From Blastocatellia bacterium (GTDB lineage: Bacteria; Acidobacteriota; Blastocatellia; Pyrinomonadales; Pyrinomonadaceae): a DNA stretch of 64,000 nucleotides. The notes beneath the pieces are model-generated. The model was not told the origin of the DNA and did no database searches. It saw only the letters and a program-made list of their open reading frames with translations. Position numbers and translations under genes: made by a program. The DNA is taken from assembly GCA_003168335.1 (NCBI GenBank), contig PMSM01000010.1, forward strand, positions 719,588 through 783,587. Reading direction: 5' to 3'. This document shows, in pieces, positions 8,688-17,455 of the stretch (position 1 is the stretch's first letter; every line of letters begins with the position of its first letter).

Positions 8688-8726
8688 TTGGAGATCCTTC
8701 TGCCGCGAACAGCGAACTCACTTTCG

Positions 8727-9104
8727 CTATCGCGTGCGATTCTGACTGTCCCAGGTGACGAAAAATAACCGATAGCCATCGGGGTCTTGCAAGCTGACAA
8801 ATCGTCCTCCCCAACCTTCATCCATGGGCTCGCTGACCTGCACCGCGCTCGTTCTCAATCTCTCATGAAAATGATCCACGTCGCTTACGCCGAGCACGAA
8901 GTGCACACCCCGGCCACGCTTGAGCATTGTTTCGAGTTGCTGCACCAGAGTAATTCGCAACGAGCCCGCGCGCACGGAAGCAATCGGCGGTTCGGCTACG
9001 GGATTGTGTGACTCAATTTCGAAACCAAGCCGATCATGATAGAACGAGAGTGAGTCTTCAAGGTTGTTCACTTCGAGGAAAAGAAGATCGAGACCTGTGA
9101 CCAT
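8727..9104 (-). CDS. VOC superfamily (glyoxalase/bleomycin-resistance fold) protein
   Basis: 125-residue single-domain protein. Seen: an N-terminal strand with LEVNNLEDSLSFYHDRLGFE, a middle VHFVLGVSDVDHFHERL repeat of the same fold, and the C-terminal FVSLQDPDGYRLFFV typical of vicinal oxygen chelate proteins. Such proteins bind a metal between two beta-alpha-beta-beta-beta modules, and substrates range from methylglyoxal adducts to antibiotics and catechols. The substrate cannot be told here. It starts at ATG 9104 behind GAGGGC and follows the J-domain gene after 20 nt. Confidence 0.85.
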   Translation of the reverse strand: MVTGLDLLFLEVNNLEDSLSFYHDRLGFEIESHNPVAEPPIASVRAGSLRITLVQQLETMLKRGRGVHFVLGVSDVDHFHERLRTSAVQVSEPMDEGWGGRFVSLQDPDGYRLFFVTWDSQNRTR

Positions 9105-9124
9105 GAACGCCCTCGCTTTTCAAT

Positions 9125-9679
9125 CTAGATGGTAGTCAGAACCAGATAAACGCCATAGCCGCCAACGCCAATGAGCGACCAGAAGGCGATCTCCTGGACA
9201 ACACGGAAGCTTCTGGCCGGATGCTGCACAGCAAACGACTCGCGTGCGTTGGTCATCGCAGCATGCGCTATGATCACGCCGAAAAGAACCACGCCCATTG
9301 CCAGGATTGAGAGCGGCCAAAGAAACCACAAGCCATTAAAGTGCACTAGAAACAGAAGCATTAGACCCGTTAGCATGCAGAGCAGCGCACTCAGTAACTG
9401 GCCGTAAACTCCGACATCGCGCACCGCCGGCGTGACGTGAATTGCGCCAGACTGTGTGACCACCGAGCTTCGCTGCGAGTCATATTCTTTTCTCTTCGCT
9501 TCATCATGCAGCACCTGATAGGCCTCGTTGAGCGCCTTCATGTCGTCTTCCGTGCCGCCGCGGTCCGGGTGATGCTGGTGGGCCAACCGCTTGTAAAGAC
9601 GTTCGATCTCACGCGGCGAAGCGTCTGCGCTCGCGCCGAGAACTTCATAGTAATCTCTACTCGGGTTGAATCGATCCAA
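9125..9679 (-). CDS. J-domain protein with C-terminal membrane segments
   Basis: 184 residues. An N-terminal J domain (about 9-66) carries the HPD motif at 37-39 (HHPDRGG), the signature that stimulates DnaK ATPase. Residues about 85-125 and 150-184 hold hydrophobic stretches, so it is probably a membrane-tethered J protein facing the cytoplasm, unlike DnaJ, which has zinc and client domains. The start is uncertain: the frame begins with TTG at 9679 and no ATG lies in frame before the J domain, and no good ribosome site is visible. It is first of three genes with VOC and the Sm-like protein. Confidence 0.8.
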   Translation of the reverse strand: MDRFNPSRDYYEVLGASADASPREIERLYKRLAHQHHPDRGGTEDDMKALNEAYQVLHDEAKRKEYDSQRSSVVTQSGAIHVTPAVRDVGVYGQLLSALLCMLTGLMLLFLVHFNGLWFLWPLSILAMGVVLFGVIIAHAAMTNARESFAVQHPARSFRVVQEIAFWSLIGVGGYGVYLVLTTI

Positions 9680-9881
9680 GCTGGTTCGACATTGTAGAGT
9701 CGCGATTGCGGATTTTCAATTGATCGACAGCGATTCGGTAACGCCAACTGTAAAAACACCCCACCGGGATTGGCGCCCCAGCGGAGATGCTCGGCCGGCG
9801 AACCCACCCGCGCTGCCCCCGGCGGGAGGCCCCCCTCGCGTTTGCGCGCAAGCCAACAGCTTGCGCTACAATAACGAAGTC

Positions 9882-10238
9882 ATGGCCCAGACTTTCGCTT
9901 CCGGTGATGATCTAATCTTTCAGCTGGAAAGCGGGTTTGGTTTGTTGCGCGTGATCGCCATCGACCAATGCGACTCTGGAACCATCTGGCATTTGCTGGC
10001 CTACGAAGAATTGTTTCCGGATGTCGAATCGGCTGAGCGGGCGTTGACGGGGCCTGTTTCGCTTCACGTCCGCAATCCACACATGGCTTTAACGGAACGC
10101 GCGTTCGAGCGCACCCCGGCGGCGCGTTTGGGAAACCGTCCGGTTACCGATGTCGAGCGCATCGCTTACCAGCAATGGATCGAAAGCGGTGGTGAGGTCG
10201 CGGATCGGTCGGCGCTCTTAATGCTTGGAATCCGATAG
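9882..10238 (+). CDS. Conserved-looking hypothetical protein
   Basis: 118 residues, not recognised. The start at ATG 9882 (MAQTFASGDDLIFQLESGFG) is preferred over an earlier in-frame ATG at 9666 because the extra stretch is Pro/Arg-rich and overlaps the divergent J-domain gene. A TACAAT -10-like element lies at 9866-9871. The protein is soluble, acidic, with a beta-rich first half (LIFQLESGFGLLRVIAIDQ) and a helical second half. It lies 28 nt ahead of the M1 aminopeptidase and may be cotranscribed. No function is proposed. Confidence 0.7.
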   Translation: MAQTFASGDDLIFQLESGFGLLRVIAIDQCDSGTIWHLLAYEELFPDVESAERALTGPVSLHVRNPHMALTERAFERTPAARLGNRPVTDVERIAYQQWIESGGEVADRSALLMLGIR

Positions 10239-10266
10239 ACAAAGATTTCGTTAACGGCGTCCGGAC

Positions 10267-11943
10267 ATGCATAACTCGATCACTCTGAAAACTTCGCGGG
10301 TCAGGACGTATGTTTTGTTTCTGCTCGCCGTCTTCCTCCTCGCGTATCTTCCGTTGACCGCCGCGGCCCAGCGTCGCGAGCGCGTTGTCGATACCTGGCG
10401 ACCGCTACACTACGATCTCGCTATTTCTTTCAACGATCAACTCACCGAAATCTCGTCAGCCCGCGCAGAGATTACTCTGGAAGTCCTCGCCACTAATTTG
10501 ACTAAGATCGATTTGGACTTTGGGGAGATGCCGATCGACTCGGTTTCAGTGTCCGGCTCTCCAGTTCGGTTCGAGCGCGGACCCAACCAACTAAATGTCC
10601 TGCTCGAGCGCGCTGCCCGACACGGCGACAAACTCAACGTTACCGTTAACTATCATGGGCGACCGCAGGACGGTCTGATTTTCGCTAACGATCGCGACGG
10701 CAAACCTTCAGCCACTGGAGACAATTGGCCCAACCGCGTTCATCAATGGATTCCCTGCCTGGATCATCCATCGGCGAAGGCTACGGTTTCGTTCACCGTC
10801 GCAGCGCCCCCACGCGAACTGGTGGTTGCTAACGGCAAGCTTGTTACCATGACCAGAAATGGAGCCGCGCCGTCTCTTTGGAAATTCGATGAGACGAAAC
10901 CGATTCCCGCCTACTGCATGGTGGTTGCTGTTAACGAAGGCGCGAGGATCGACGCCAACGAACCTACGGTGACACCGCTCTCTTATTATGTGCCGAAGAA
11001 AGATGCAGCATATGCGCCGAAGGGCTTCTCGCCTGCCGCCCCGGTGCTGGCATTCTTCAGCCAGACGGTCGCACCCTATCCGTACGAAAAGCTCGCGCTG
11101 ATTGTCGGTTCGACTCGTTTTGGCGGAATGGAAAACTCCAGCGCGATCGTCTTCACCAACAATCTGTTCGATCTACGCAGCAAGGAAAAGATGAGCGCCC
11201 GTTTTGGCATCCCCACCCGCATCGAAAACGTGGTCGCCCACGAAATTGCACATCAATGGTTCGGCGACTCCGTAACCGAAGCCACCTGGGCCGATCTTTG
11301 GCTAAGCGAAGGCTTTGCGACTTATTTTGCCGGCCTGTTCATCGAGAAGTATGAAAGCGAAGCAGCGTTCCGTGATTACATGCGGGATGCGGCCGCCCAG
11401 TACTTCACTTATGAAAAGCAGCGCAACGCTCCCATTCACGATACCGAGACCCAGGATTTGATGAAGCTCCTCAATCCAAACAATTACGAGAAGGGCGCGT
11501 GGGTCCTGCACATGCTTCGCAAGCGAATTGGTGACGACGCATTCTTCAAGGGCTTGCGCGATTACTACAATGACCATCGCGATGCCACCGCTACGACTGA
11601 AGATTTGCGCCGCGCCCTGGAAAGATCTTCAGGAAAGAATTTGAAAGAGTTCTTTGCCCGGTGGGTTTACGGTACTGGTCATCCGATTTACGACTTGGCG
11701 TCGTCCGATGAAGAGCGGTCCACCAGGAGATTTCTGATAATTGACCTGAAACAAACGCAGGCCGGCGACGCATTTCTTGATCCTGTGCCAATCGAAATTA
11801 CCACCGACGGGGTGAAGAAACTCATAACCATTCAGCCCGAAAGCAAAACCGCATCTGTGCGCATCCCCATTGAAAAAGCGCCATCCTCGATTCAGATCGA
11901 TCCTGACGGTACACTTTTAAAAGAGATCGTCGACAAGCGTTAA
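10267..11943 (+). CDS. Exported M1-family metallo-aminopeptidase
   Basis: 558 residues with an N-terminal signal (hydrophobic 17-33, cleavage near TAAAQ), so it acts in the periplasm or outside. M1 peptidases remove N-terminal residues from peptides. Seen: an N-terminal beta-saddle domain (about 40-230), the substrate-anchoring GGMEN at 286-290, the zinc motif HEIAH at 325-329 and the third ligand Glu348 in LWLSEGFATYF. The catalytic tyrosine region follows. The C-terminal helical domain is short, so this is a compact M1 enzyme related to the bacterial aminopeptidase N/leukotriene hydrolase group. It converges with the giant SBBP protein gene. Confidence 0.92.
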   Translation: MHNSITLKTSRVRTYVLFLLAVFLLAYLPLTAAAQRRERVVDTWRPLHYDLAISFNDQLTEISSARAEITLEVLATNLTKIDLDFGEMPIDSVSVSGSPVRFERGPNQLNVLLERAARHGDKLNVTVNYHGRPQDGLIFANDRDGKPSATGDNWPNRVHQWIPCLDHPSAKATVSFTVAAPPRELVVANGKLVTMTRNGAAPSLWKFDETKPIPAYCMVVAVNEGARIDANEPTVTPLSYYVPKKDAAYAPKGFSPAAPVLAFFSQTVAPYPYEKLALIVGSTRFGGMENSSAIVFTNNLFDLRSKEKMSARFGIPTRIENVVAHEIAHQWFGDSVTEATWADLWLSEGFATYFAGLFIEKYESEAAFRDYMRDAAAQYFTYEKQRNAPIHDTETQDLMKLLNPNNYEKGAWVLHMLRKRIGDDAFFKGLRDYYNDHRDATATTEDLRRALERSSGKNLKEFFARWVYGTGHPIYDLASSDEERSTRRFLIIDLKQTQAGDAFLDPVPIEITTDGVKKLITIQPESKTASVRIPIEKAPSSIQIDPDGTLLKEIVDKR

Positions 11944-11981
11944 CGCACGTTCGCTGACTCTCGCCCTGACCTACAAAGTTT

Positions 11982-14900
11982 CTAGTTCCCTATTCTAATA
12001 ATCGCGGAGTTGCTGATTTGGCTGTGCGCCTTTACCGTGACCGTGCACACGCCGGGGGCCAGAGTATTTGGTAACCTGAAAGTTACCTGGGCAAACTCGG
12101 TGTTTGGTGCCAAGCGCACGTCTTCTGCGGGCACGTCGTAGGTCTGGTTACTACCGATCAGATTAACCACGACCGAAGCAGATGTTTCGCCTGGGTTTAG
12201 TCGCAGGTTCGCAACAAAAATAATTACTCTCGTATTTCGATCAGATCCGAGACTTAGCCACCCGGCGACACTTTGAATAGGAAAGGGATCTCTGAGGAAT
12301 AGCAGTGAATCAAGTGCAGCCGCCTGGTTGGGATCAGGGCCCGATTCGTCCAGGATTAGTTGCGGCGGGGAGGACGCGATCGTGTCGTTATCTACAATCG
12401 TCAGGGTGGCAATACTTGGACTACCAGGAAATGCGCCGCCAGTCGGGTTGCTCAAACTCAGCGCGATGGTTTCGTTACCTTCAACATAGACATCATCGAC
12501 TATAGGAACCGAGAACGTCTTGAAAGTTTCACCCGCGCCGAAGTGAAGAGTTCCCGACGACGAGAGGTAATCAGCGGGGCTATTTGCTGTTCCATCACTC
12601 GTCGCATAATCGACGGTCGCAGGCGCCGAAGTGCTACCCAAACGCGTGACAGTTATCAGGGCGCTTCCTCCACTCTCGGCCACATTTGAAGTCGCAGAGT
12701 TGAATTGAAAGCTACTCGCGCTCGCCCCCGATTGAAACTGGCCCCGAATCTCGCCATTCAGAAAGGTGCTGCTGTGGACGTTGATGTACAACTGTCCATT
12801 CTTCAGGTTTTGCACATCGGTCGCCGAAGGCGAGATCAGGAAGTCAGAAAAATTTCCGTTCGGCAGCGGGAACAAAATATTACCCGCCACTCCCGGTGCG
12901 GCTGGACCATGAATGTGGGCGGCGGTTTCCGTGCTCGATAGCCCGTTGAAGTTAAGCGAGACCCGCGCCGTTTGTTCATCCGGACTCAGGAGCAAAGTCG
13001 CGGTGCCGCTAGCAGTTGAATTGTTCGGTGGCGTTTCTTGCGGTCCATTCAGGGTGGCCGTAAACACGAGCGGCTGCTTCCCTGAAATCTCGTAAACCGC
13101 ACTGTTGGTGTTAGAGACCACGAAAAGATCGCCGTTCGGTCCGGTTTCAATGTCAGTTGTGATTCCAAAGTCGCGTCCAATCAGCAGGCTCTCGCTTTCA
13201 GTAATATCAAACTTATCGAGATTGTCGGCAACCAGATCGTTGAGCCGCGAATCAGTGAACGCAAAGTGCAGGCGATCCGGTGTCAGCTTGAATCGAAAGA
13301 GAAAACCACCCACCAAAAACGTGCGCGCCGCGCCCACAAACATGTCCCCTTCAAATTGAGGACCCAGTCCCCTGCCAGAAACAAAGCCCAGGGGCGACGC
13401 GGGGATTGCATACTTCCAACTGAATTCCGGATCGTTGTAATGCGCGCCGGGCAACATGTAGAGACGCGCGAGCGCCGCGGCCGGAGTATCAGCGATCAAA
13501 GAAGGCGGCCATCGCAACTGCTGCAGGTCGCCCGTACCGTAGGTCGACTCGATCTGCTTGAACTGTGCAACACGACTGACCGGACCCATCATCTCGACCC
13601 AGCCATTATTCGATCCAGCCGTTACCCGATTCATCTCGTCAAAGGCGTCGTCGCCGTTTTCCTGGTCCCAGAGATTGCCGGAGAGCGGATCGAAAGCCAA
13701 ACCGAATCCATTGCGCACGCCATAGGCGTACAGCTTTTTGATATTCGCGGCGGCCTCGCCGGTCAGAGTTGTTGAAGCATTAAAGAAAGGATTGTCCGAC
13801 GGCGTCGAGCCGTCACCGTTGAGCCGCAGGATAAAACCTGTCAGGTGATTGTTGTCCGGCTCTGGCCCTCCAAACTGATCGTCGGGCACCGGCCCGAGCT
13901 GGTTGTTCTGCAACAAGCCACGCCGGCCGTTGTCGCCCATCAAGATGTAAAGCTTGCCGTCCGGACCAAAACGCAGGACGCCGCCGTTGTGATTTCCACG
14001 TAACGTCTGGTTCGCATCAGCCTGGTAGGCGTGCAACTTAATTAGATTCCGATCGAACGTCAGAGTGATGCCATTCCAAACATATCGATCGACACGATTC
14101 GAAAGCGGGATGAATACATCAGCGAGATTAGTTGAATCAGCGCCGGTGCTGCTCTCTGTCCAGTAAAGATAGACATAACCATTGACCAGGAAATTCGGAT
14201 GCAGGGCGATTCCCAGCAGACCGCGTTCCGAGGCGCTGTTCACCGGCAGATCGAGGACCGTGCTCTGCACCACCCCGTTCGTGATTCGTTGGACCTTGCC
14301 CGTATTCTTCTCCAATACAAAGAAATCATTATTCCCGATGAAGGCCATGCTGGTCGGTTGTGAAAGGCCGCTAATGACCGTCTTTACCGAAAGATTTGGA
14401 TCAAGCATCGAGGGGCCGTTGGCTGGCGCATTAACGGTCGTCTGAAGCGTGGTCGAGTTATCGCTCGGATCCGGATCATTCTCGGCGCCCACGACGCTCG
14501 CGGTGTTAGTCAACTGTCCCGGTATCTGTGGCGTGATCGTGATATTTACAATTGCGGCCGAACCGTTGGCTATTGAACCCAGGTTGCATGTGACCGTCGT
14601 CGTCCCATTACACGTACTACCCTGCGGTGGGATCGCCGAGACAAATGCGGGGCCCGACGGCAACTGGTCCGTTACGATTACGTTAGTCGCCGGTGATGGG
14701 CCATTGTTCGTCACCGTGATGCGATAGGTGAGATTGGCCAGAGAGGTGGCTGGGTTAGGCGATGCCGTTTTAGTAATCGCCAGATTGGCGCTCGCGGTGC
14801 CCGAAACGACGAGTTGTGCTGAGCCGGAGTGCTGCAAGTTCCCGCTCGTAGTATCGATGCCGAGCGAATAGGTTCCCGGCGGTGTCGCTGCGGTCGTGGT

Positions 14901-17303
14901 CACTGTCAGGGTCGACGACTTCGCAGATGCGTCAGTGATGACGATGGTCGTCGGATTGAAACTCGCGGTCGAATCATTGGAAAAGCCGGATGCGCTTAAA
15001 GAAATCGTCCCGGTAAAACCACCCACGGGTGTAGCGTTGACTGTGTAAGTAGCGGCGCCGCCGGGCACCACGGTACGCGAGCCGGGCAAGATCGAGATCG
15101 AATAATCGGCAGCGGGCGTGGCGTCGGCAATCTTGACGACAAAAGCATCCTGGCCTCCTGCGTTAGCAGGTTGCAACGGCGCCGCCGTCGGAAAATTCGT
15201 TGAGGATGTAAAGCCGGTGATGTAGGCGTTGCTCGATGCGTCCAGCACCAAAGGACTCGTTGAGGTACCTGTGCTGGTATTGCTCTCATTCCCACTGCCG
15301 CCAAGGTAGGTCGAGTAGAGAAATGCGTTTCCCGCGGGATTTAACTTCGCTATGAACGCATCAAAGCCGCCCGCATTGGCAATTTGCAGCGGAGTCACAG
15401 TCGGGAAATTCGTGGATGAAGTAAAGCCGGTTACGTACGCTGCGCCCGCCGAATTGACTGCGATGCCGGTGCCGCGATCATCGCCGGTTCCACCGAGGTA
15501 CGTCGCGTAGATCTTCGTTCCCGCGCTCGAGATCTTTGCAATGAAGGCGTCAAACGATCCGCCGAACGCGGGTTGTGCCGGATTTAGTAGCGGCAGGTTG
15601 TTCGAAGAGGTCTGGCCGGTGACGTAAACATTATTTCCGCCATTGTCGATGGCCACACCATAAGCTTTATCGTCCCCAGTGCCGCCGAAATACGAGCAGA
15701 AGATCAGCGAAGCCGCGCCGCTGGCATTCGTGTCGATCCTGGCCACGAACGCGTCGAAGCTGCCCCCGAAAGAATTCTGAAATGCGTCCTGAGTGGGAAA
15801 GTCCGGTGCGGAGGTATAGCCCGCGACGTAGGCGTTGCCGTTGGAATCTATCGCCACTCCGCTGCCGCGATCGGTCCCGCTCCCGCCGATATACGTCGAA
15901 TACATCAACGCGGTGCCGGTTGAATTTAACCTCATCAAATAGGCGTCGGTGTCTCCACTCCGTGTGGTTTGAAAGCCAGTTCCGGTAACTGGAAAGCCCT
16001 GGGACTTGGTACCGCCGGTCAGATAAGCGCTGCCGCTGGCGTCGACTGCCACTCCTTCGGTCGAATCATTGTCTTCGGCGCCAATGAAGGTCGAATACGC
16101 CAGACCATTTCCCTGCGGGTTCAGTTTGAATGCTACGCCGTCAAAATCGCCACCTCGATAAGTCGGACCAATCACCCCCGGCGTCGTGGGAAAATTAATT
16201 GAGCTGGAATCGGCGCGTCCTACCACATACGCGCTGCCGTTGCTGTCCACCGCGATGCCATCGCCGCGATCCTGACCGCTGCCGCCGATGTAGGTTGAAT
16301 AAATAATGCTGCCACCGTTGGCGGCGATCTTGGTGACGAAGATGTCGCCCAACCCGGCTTTGTTTGGGAAGGCCGCGCCCTGGGTGGGAAAGTTTGTCGA
16401 GTTGGTGGTGCCGGCGACATAGATGTTGTTGCTGCTGTCGATCGCTATGCTGCTTCCCGGATCGTCGCCGCTGCCGCCAAGATATGTCGAGTAGACCAGC
16501 ACGGGATCAACGAGCAGCAGCTGTGTCTTGTCGTAAGCGTCAACCGCAAACGAAATTTCCCGTTTGCCGGAAAACACATAACGACCCGCGACCGGGCGCC
16601 GCTCGCCAGAGATTTCCTGATAGATGATCGGCGCCGGCTGGCGCAGTTCTCCTCCAGCGAATTGCAAAACCAAATCTCCGTTCCGGGCCACGCGCGGTCG
16701 CAGTTCAGGGTTGAATCTGAACTTAATCACACCCGGATCAGCGCCGGGCGCAATCCTGAAATCGTACTCAAGGCGATCATGATGACCGTAATACAAGACA
16801 CTTATGCCGGGGTAGATTTCGTCATAGCGGACCCGAGAATATGTCGGTATGTCAGTGCGCCATTTTGCGGGATCAGCGCCGATGAGATAGTTACGTTTCC
16901 CCGGAAGAGGATCGAGCGCCCGCGCGCGGGCCCCCTCATTCGCTCCCACGAGCGTCATTTTCAGGAGCTTTTGTTGGGTGCGATCAGAGACGGCTATCGT
17001 TGTTTGCGAAGCGGTCAGGAGCAGACGGTAACCGCTGCCCCGCACAAAGAATTGATTCGCCTGGTCTCCCGGCTCAAAGCTAATGGGAAGCCTCATCAGA
17101 GCAGTCCTGGCGGCAGCTCTGCCATCCTGGATTTGATCGCCGGCGGGACGCTCTGCCGAGCGCTTCATTGCCTGAGATTTGGTCGAGATGATCGAGCCCG
17201 GCGAAGAAAAGAGTGTGGACACGAAGAATAAGAACCCGCCCAGTAAAAAGGCCCGGCGGAGAGTCTGCCGACGAAAGCTTTTTTTCGGCATCACGTCTGT
17301 CAT
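11982..17303 (-). CDS. Giant exported multidomain protein: seven SBBP repeats, DUF11, sugar-dehydrogenase-like propeller, CHRD, Calx-beta
   Basis: 1773 residues with an N-terminal signal anchor (about 15-33). Order as read: beta-rich head (about 40-260); seven SBBP repeats of 60-70 residues (about 265-740), each with Y-S-T-Y-L/I-G-G-S-G and a VTG-T-S-STNFPT-type end; an Ig-like stretch; a DUF11 repeat; a glucose/sorbosone-dehydrogenase-like six-bladed propeller (LSQPTSMAFIG, GNHNGGVLRFGPDGKLYILMGDNG); a CHRD domain (AAHIHGPAAPGVAGNILF); a Calx-beta domain (YATSDGTANSPADY); and a C-terminal domain also found in the DUF1800 neighbour. ATG at 17303 or 17291 are both possible. It is third after DUF1800 and DUF1501. 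Probably surface-exposed; whether the dehydrogenase domain is catalytic is not known. Confidence 0.88.
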   Translation of the reverse strand: MTDVMPKKSFRRQTLRRAFLLGGFLFFVSTLFSSPGSIISTKSQAMKRSAERPAGDQIQDGRAAARTALMRLPISFEPGDQANQFFVRGSGYRLLLTASQTTIAVSDRTQQKLLKMTLVGANEGARARALDPLPGKRNYLIGADPAKWRTDIPTYSRVRYDEIYPGISVLYYGHHDRLEYDFRIAPGADPGVIKFRFNPELRPRVARNGDLVLQFAGGELRQPAPIIYQEISGERRPVAGRYVFSGKREISFAVDAYDKTQLLLVDPVLVYSTYLGGSGDDPGSSIAIDSSNNIYVAGTTNSTNFPTQGAAFPNKAGLGDIFVTKIAANGGSIIYSTYIGGSGQDRGDGIAVDSNGSAYVVGRADSSSINFPTTPGVIGPTYRGGDFDGVAFKLNPQGNGLAYSTFIGAEDNDSTEGVAVDASGSAYLTGGTKSQGFPVTGTGFQTTRSGDTDAYLMRLNSTGTALMYSTYIGGSGTDRGSGVAIDSNGNAYVAGYTSAPDFPTQDAFQNSFGGSFDAFVARIDTNASGAASLIFCSYFGGTGDDKAYGVAIDNGGNNVYVTGQTSSNNLPLLNPAQPAFGGSFDAFIAKISSAGTKIYATYLGGTGDDRGTGIAVNSAGAAYVTGFTSSTNFPTVTPLQIANAGGFDAFIAKLNPAGNAFLYSTYLGGSGNESNTSTGTSTSPLVLDASSNAYITGFTSSTNFPTAAPLQPANAGGQDAFVVKIADATPAADYSISILPGSRTVVPGGAATYTVNATPVGGFTGTISLSASGFSNDSTASFNPTTIVITDASAKSSTLTVTTTAATPPGTYSLGIDTTSGNLQHSGSAQLVVSGTASANLAITKTASPNPATSLANLTYRITVTNNGPSPATNVIVTDQLPSGPAFVSAIPPQGSTCNGTTTVTCNLGSIANGSAAIVNITITPQIPGQLTNTASVVGAENDPDPSDNSTTLQTTVNAPANGPSMLDPNLSVKTVISGLSQPTSMAFIGNNDFFVLEKNTGKVQRITNGVVQSTVLDLPVNSASERGLLGIALHPNFLVNGYVYLYWTESSTGADSTNLADVFIPLSNRVDRYVWNGITLTFDRNLIKLHAYQADANQTLRGNHNGGVLRFGPDGKLYILMGDNGRRGLLQNNQLGPVPDDQFGGPEPDNNHLTGFILRLNGDGSTPSDNPFFNASTTLTGEAAANIKKLYAYGVRNGFGLAFDPLSGNLWDQENGDDAFDEMNRVTAGSNNGWVEMMGPVSRVAQFKQIESTYGTGDLQQLRWPPSLIADTPAAALARLYMLPGAHYNDPEFSWKYAIPASPLGFVSGRGLGPQFEGDMFVGAARTFLVGGFLFRFKLTPDRLHFAFTDSRLNDLVADNLDKFDITESESLLIGRDFGITTDIETGPNGDLFVVSNTNSAVYEISGKQPLVFTATLNGPQETPPNNSTASGTATLLLSPDEQTARVSLNFNGLSSTETAAHIHGPAAPGVAGNILFPLPNGNFSDFLISPSATDVQNLKNGQLYINVHSSTFLNGEIRGQFQSGASASSFQFNSATSNVAESGGSALITVTRLGSTSAPATVDYATSDGTANSPADYLSSSGTLHFGAGETFKTFSVPIVDDVYVEGNETIALSLSNPTGGAFPGSPSIATLTIVDNDTIASSPPQLILDESGPDPNQAAALDSLLFLRDPFPIQSVAGWLSLGSDRNTRVIIFVANLRLNPGETSASVVVNLIGSNQTYDVPAEDVRLAPNTEFAQVTFRLPNTLAPGVCTVTVKAHSQISNSAIIRIGN

Positions 17304-17455
17304 CCTAACTCAGCAGTACAAAACTTGACGAACCCGCAAACAAACTGCATCACTACCAAACAAATGGCCCAGCACAGTGAACCTGTGTGGTCTGCTCACT
17401 CGTGCTGGGCTGATTTTCGGAGCCGGCAAGACTGTCTCACTAGTGAGCGCACATC

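Noticed and set aside
13266-13775. 169-residue frame opposite the SBBP protein
   Set aside because: Antisense shadow of the sugar-dehydrogenase-like region.
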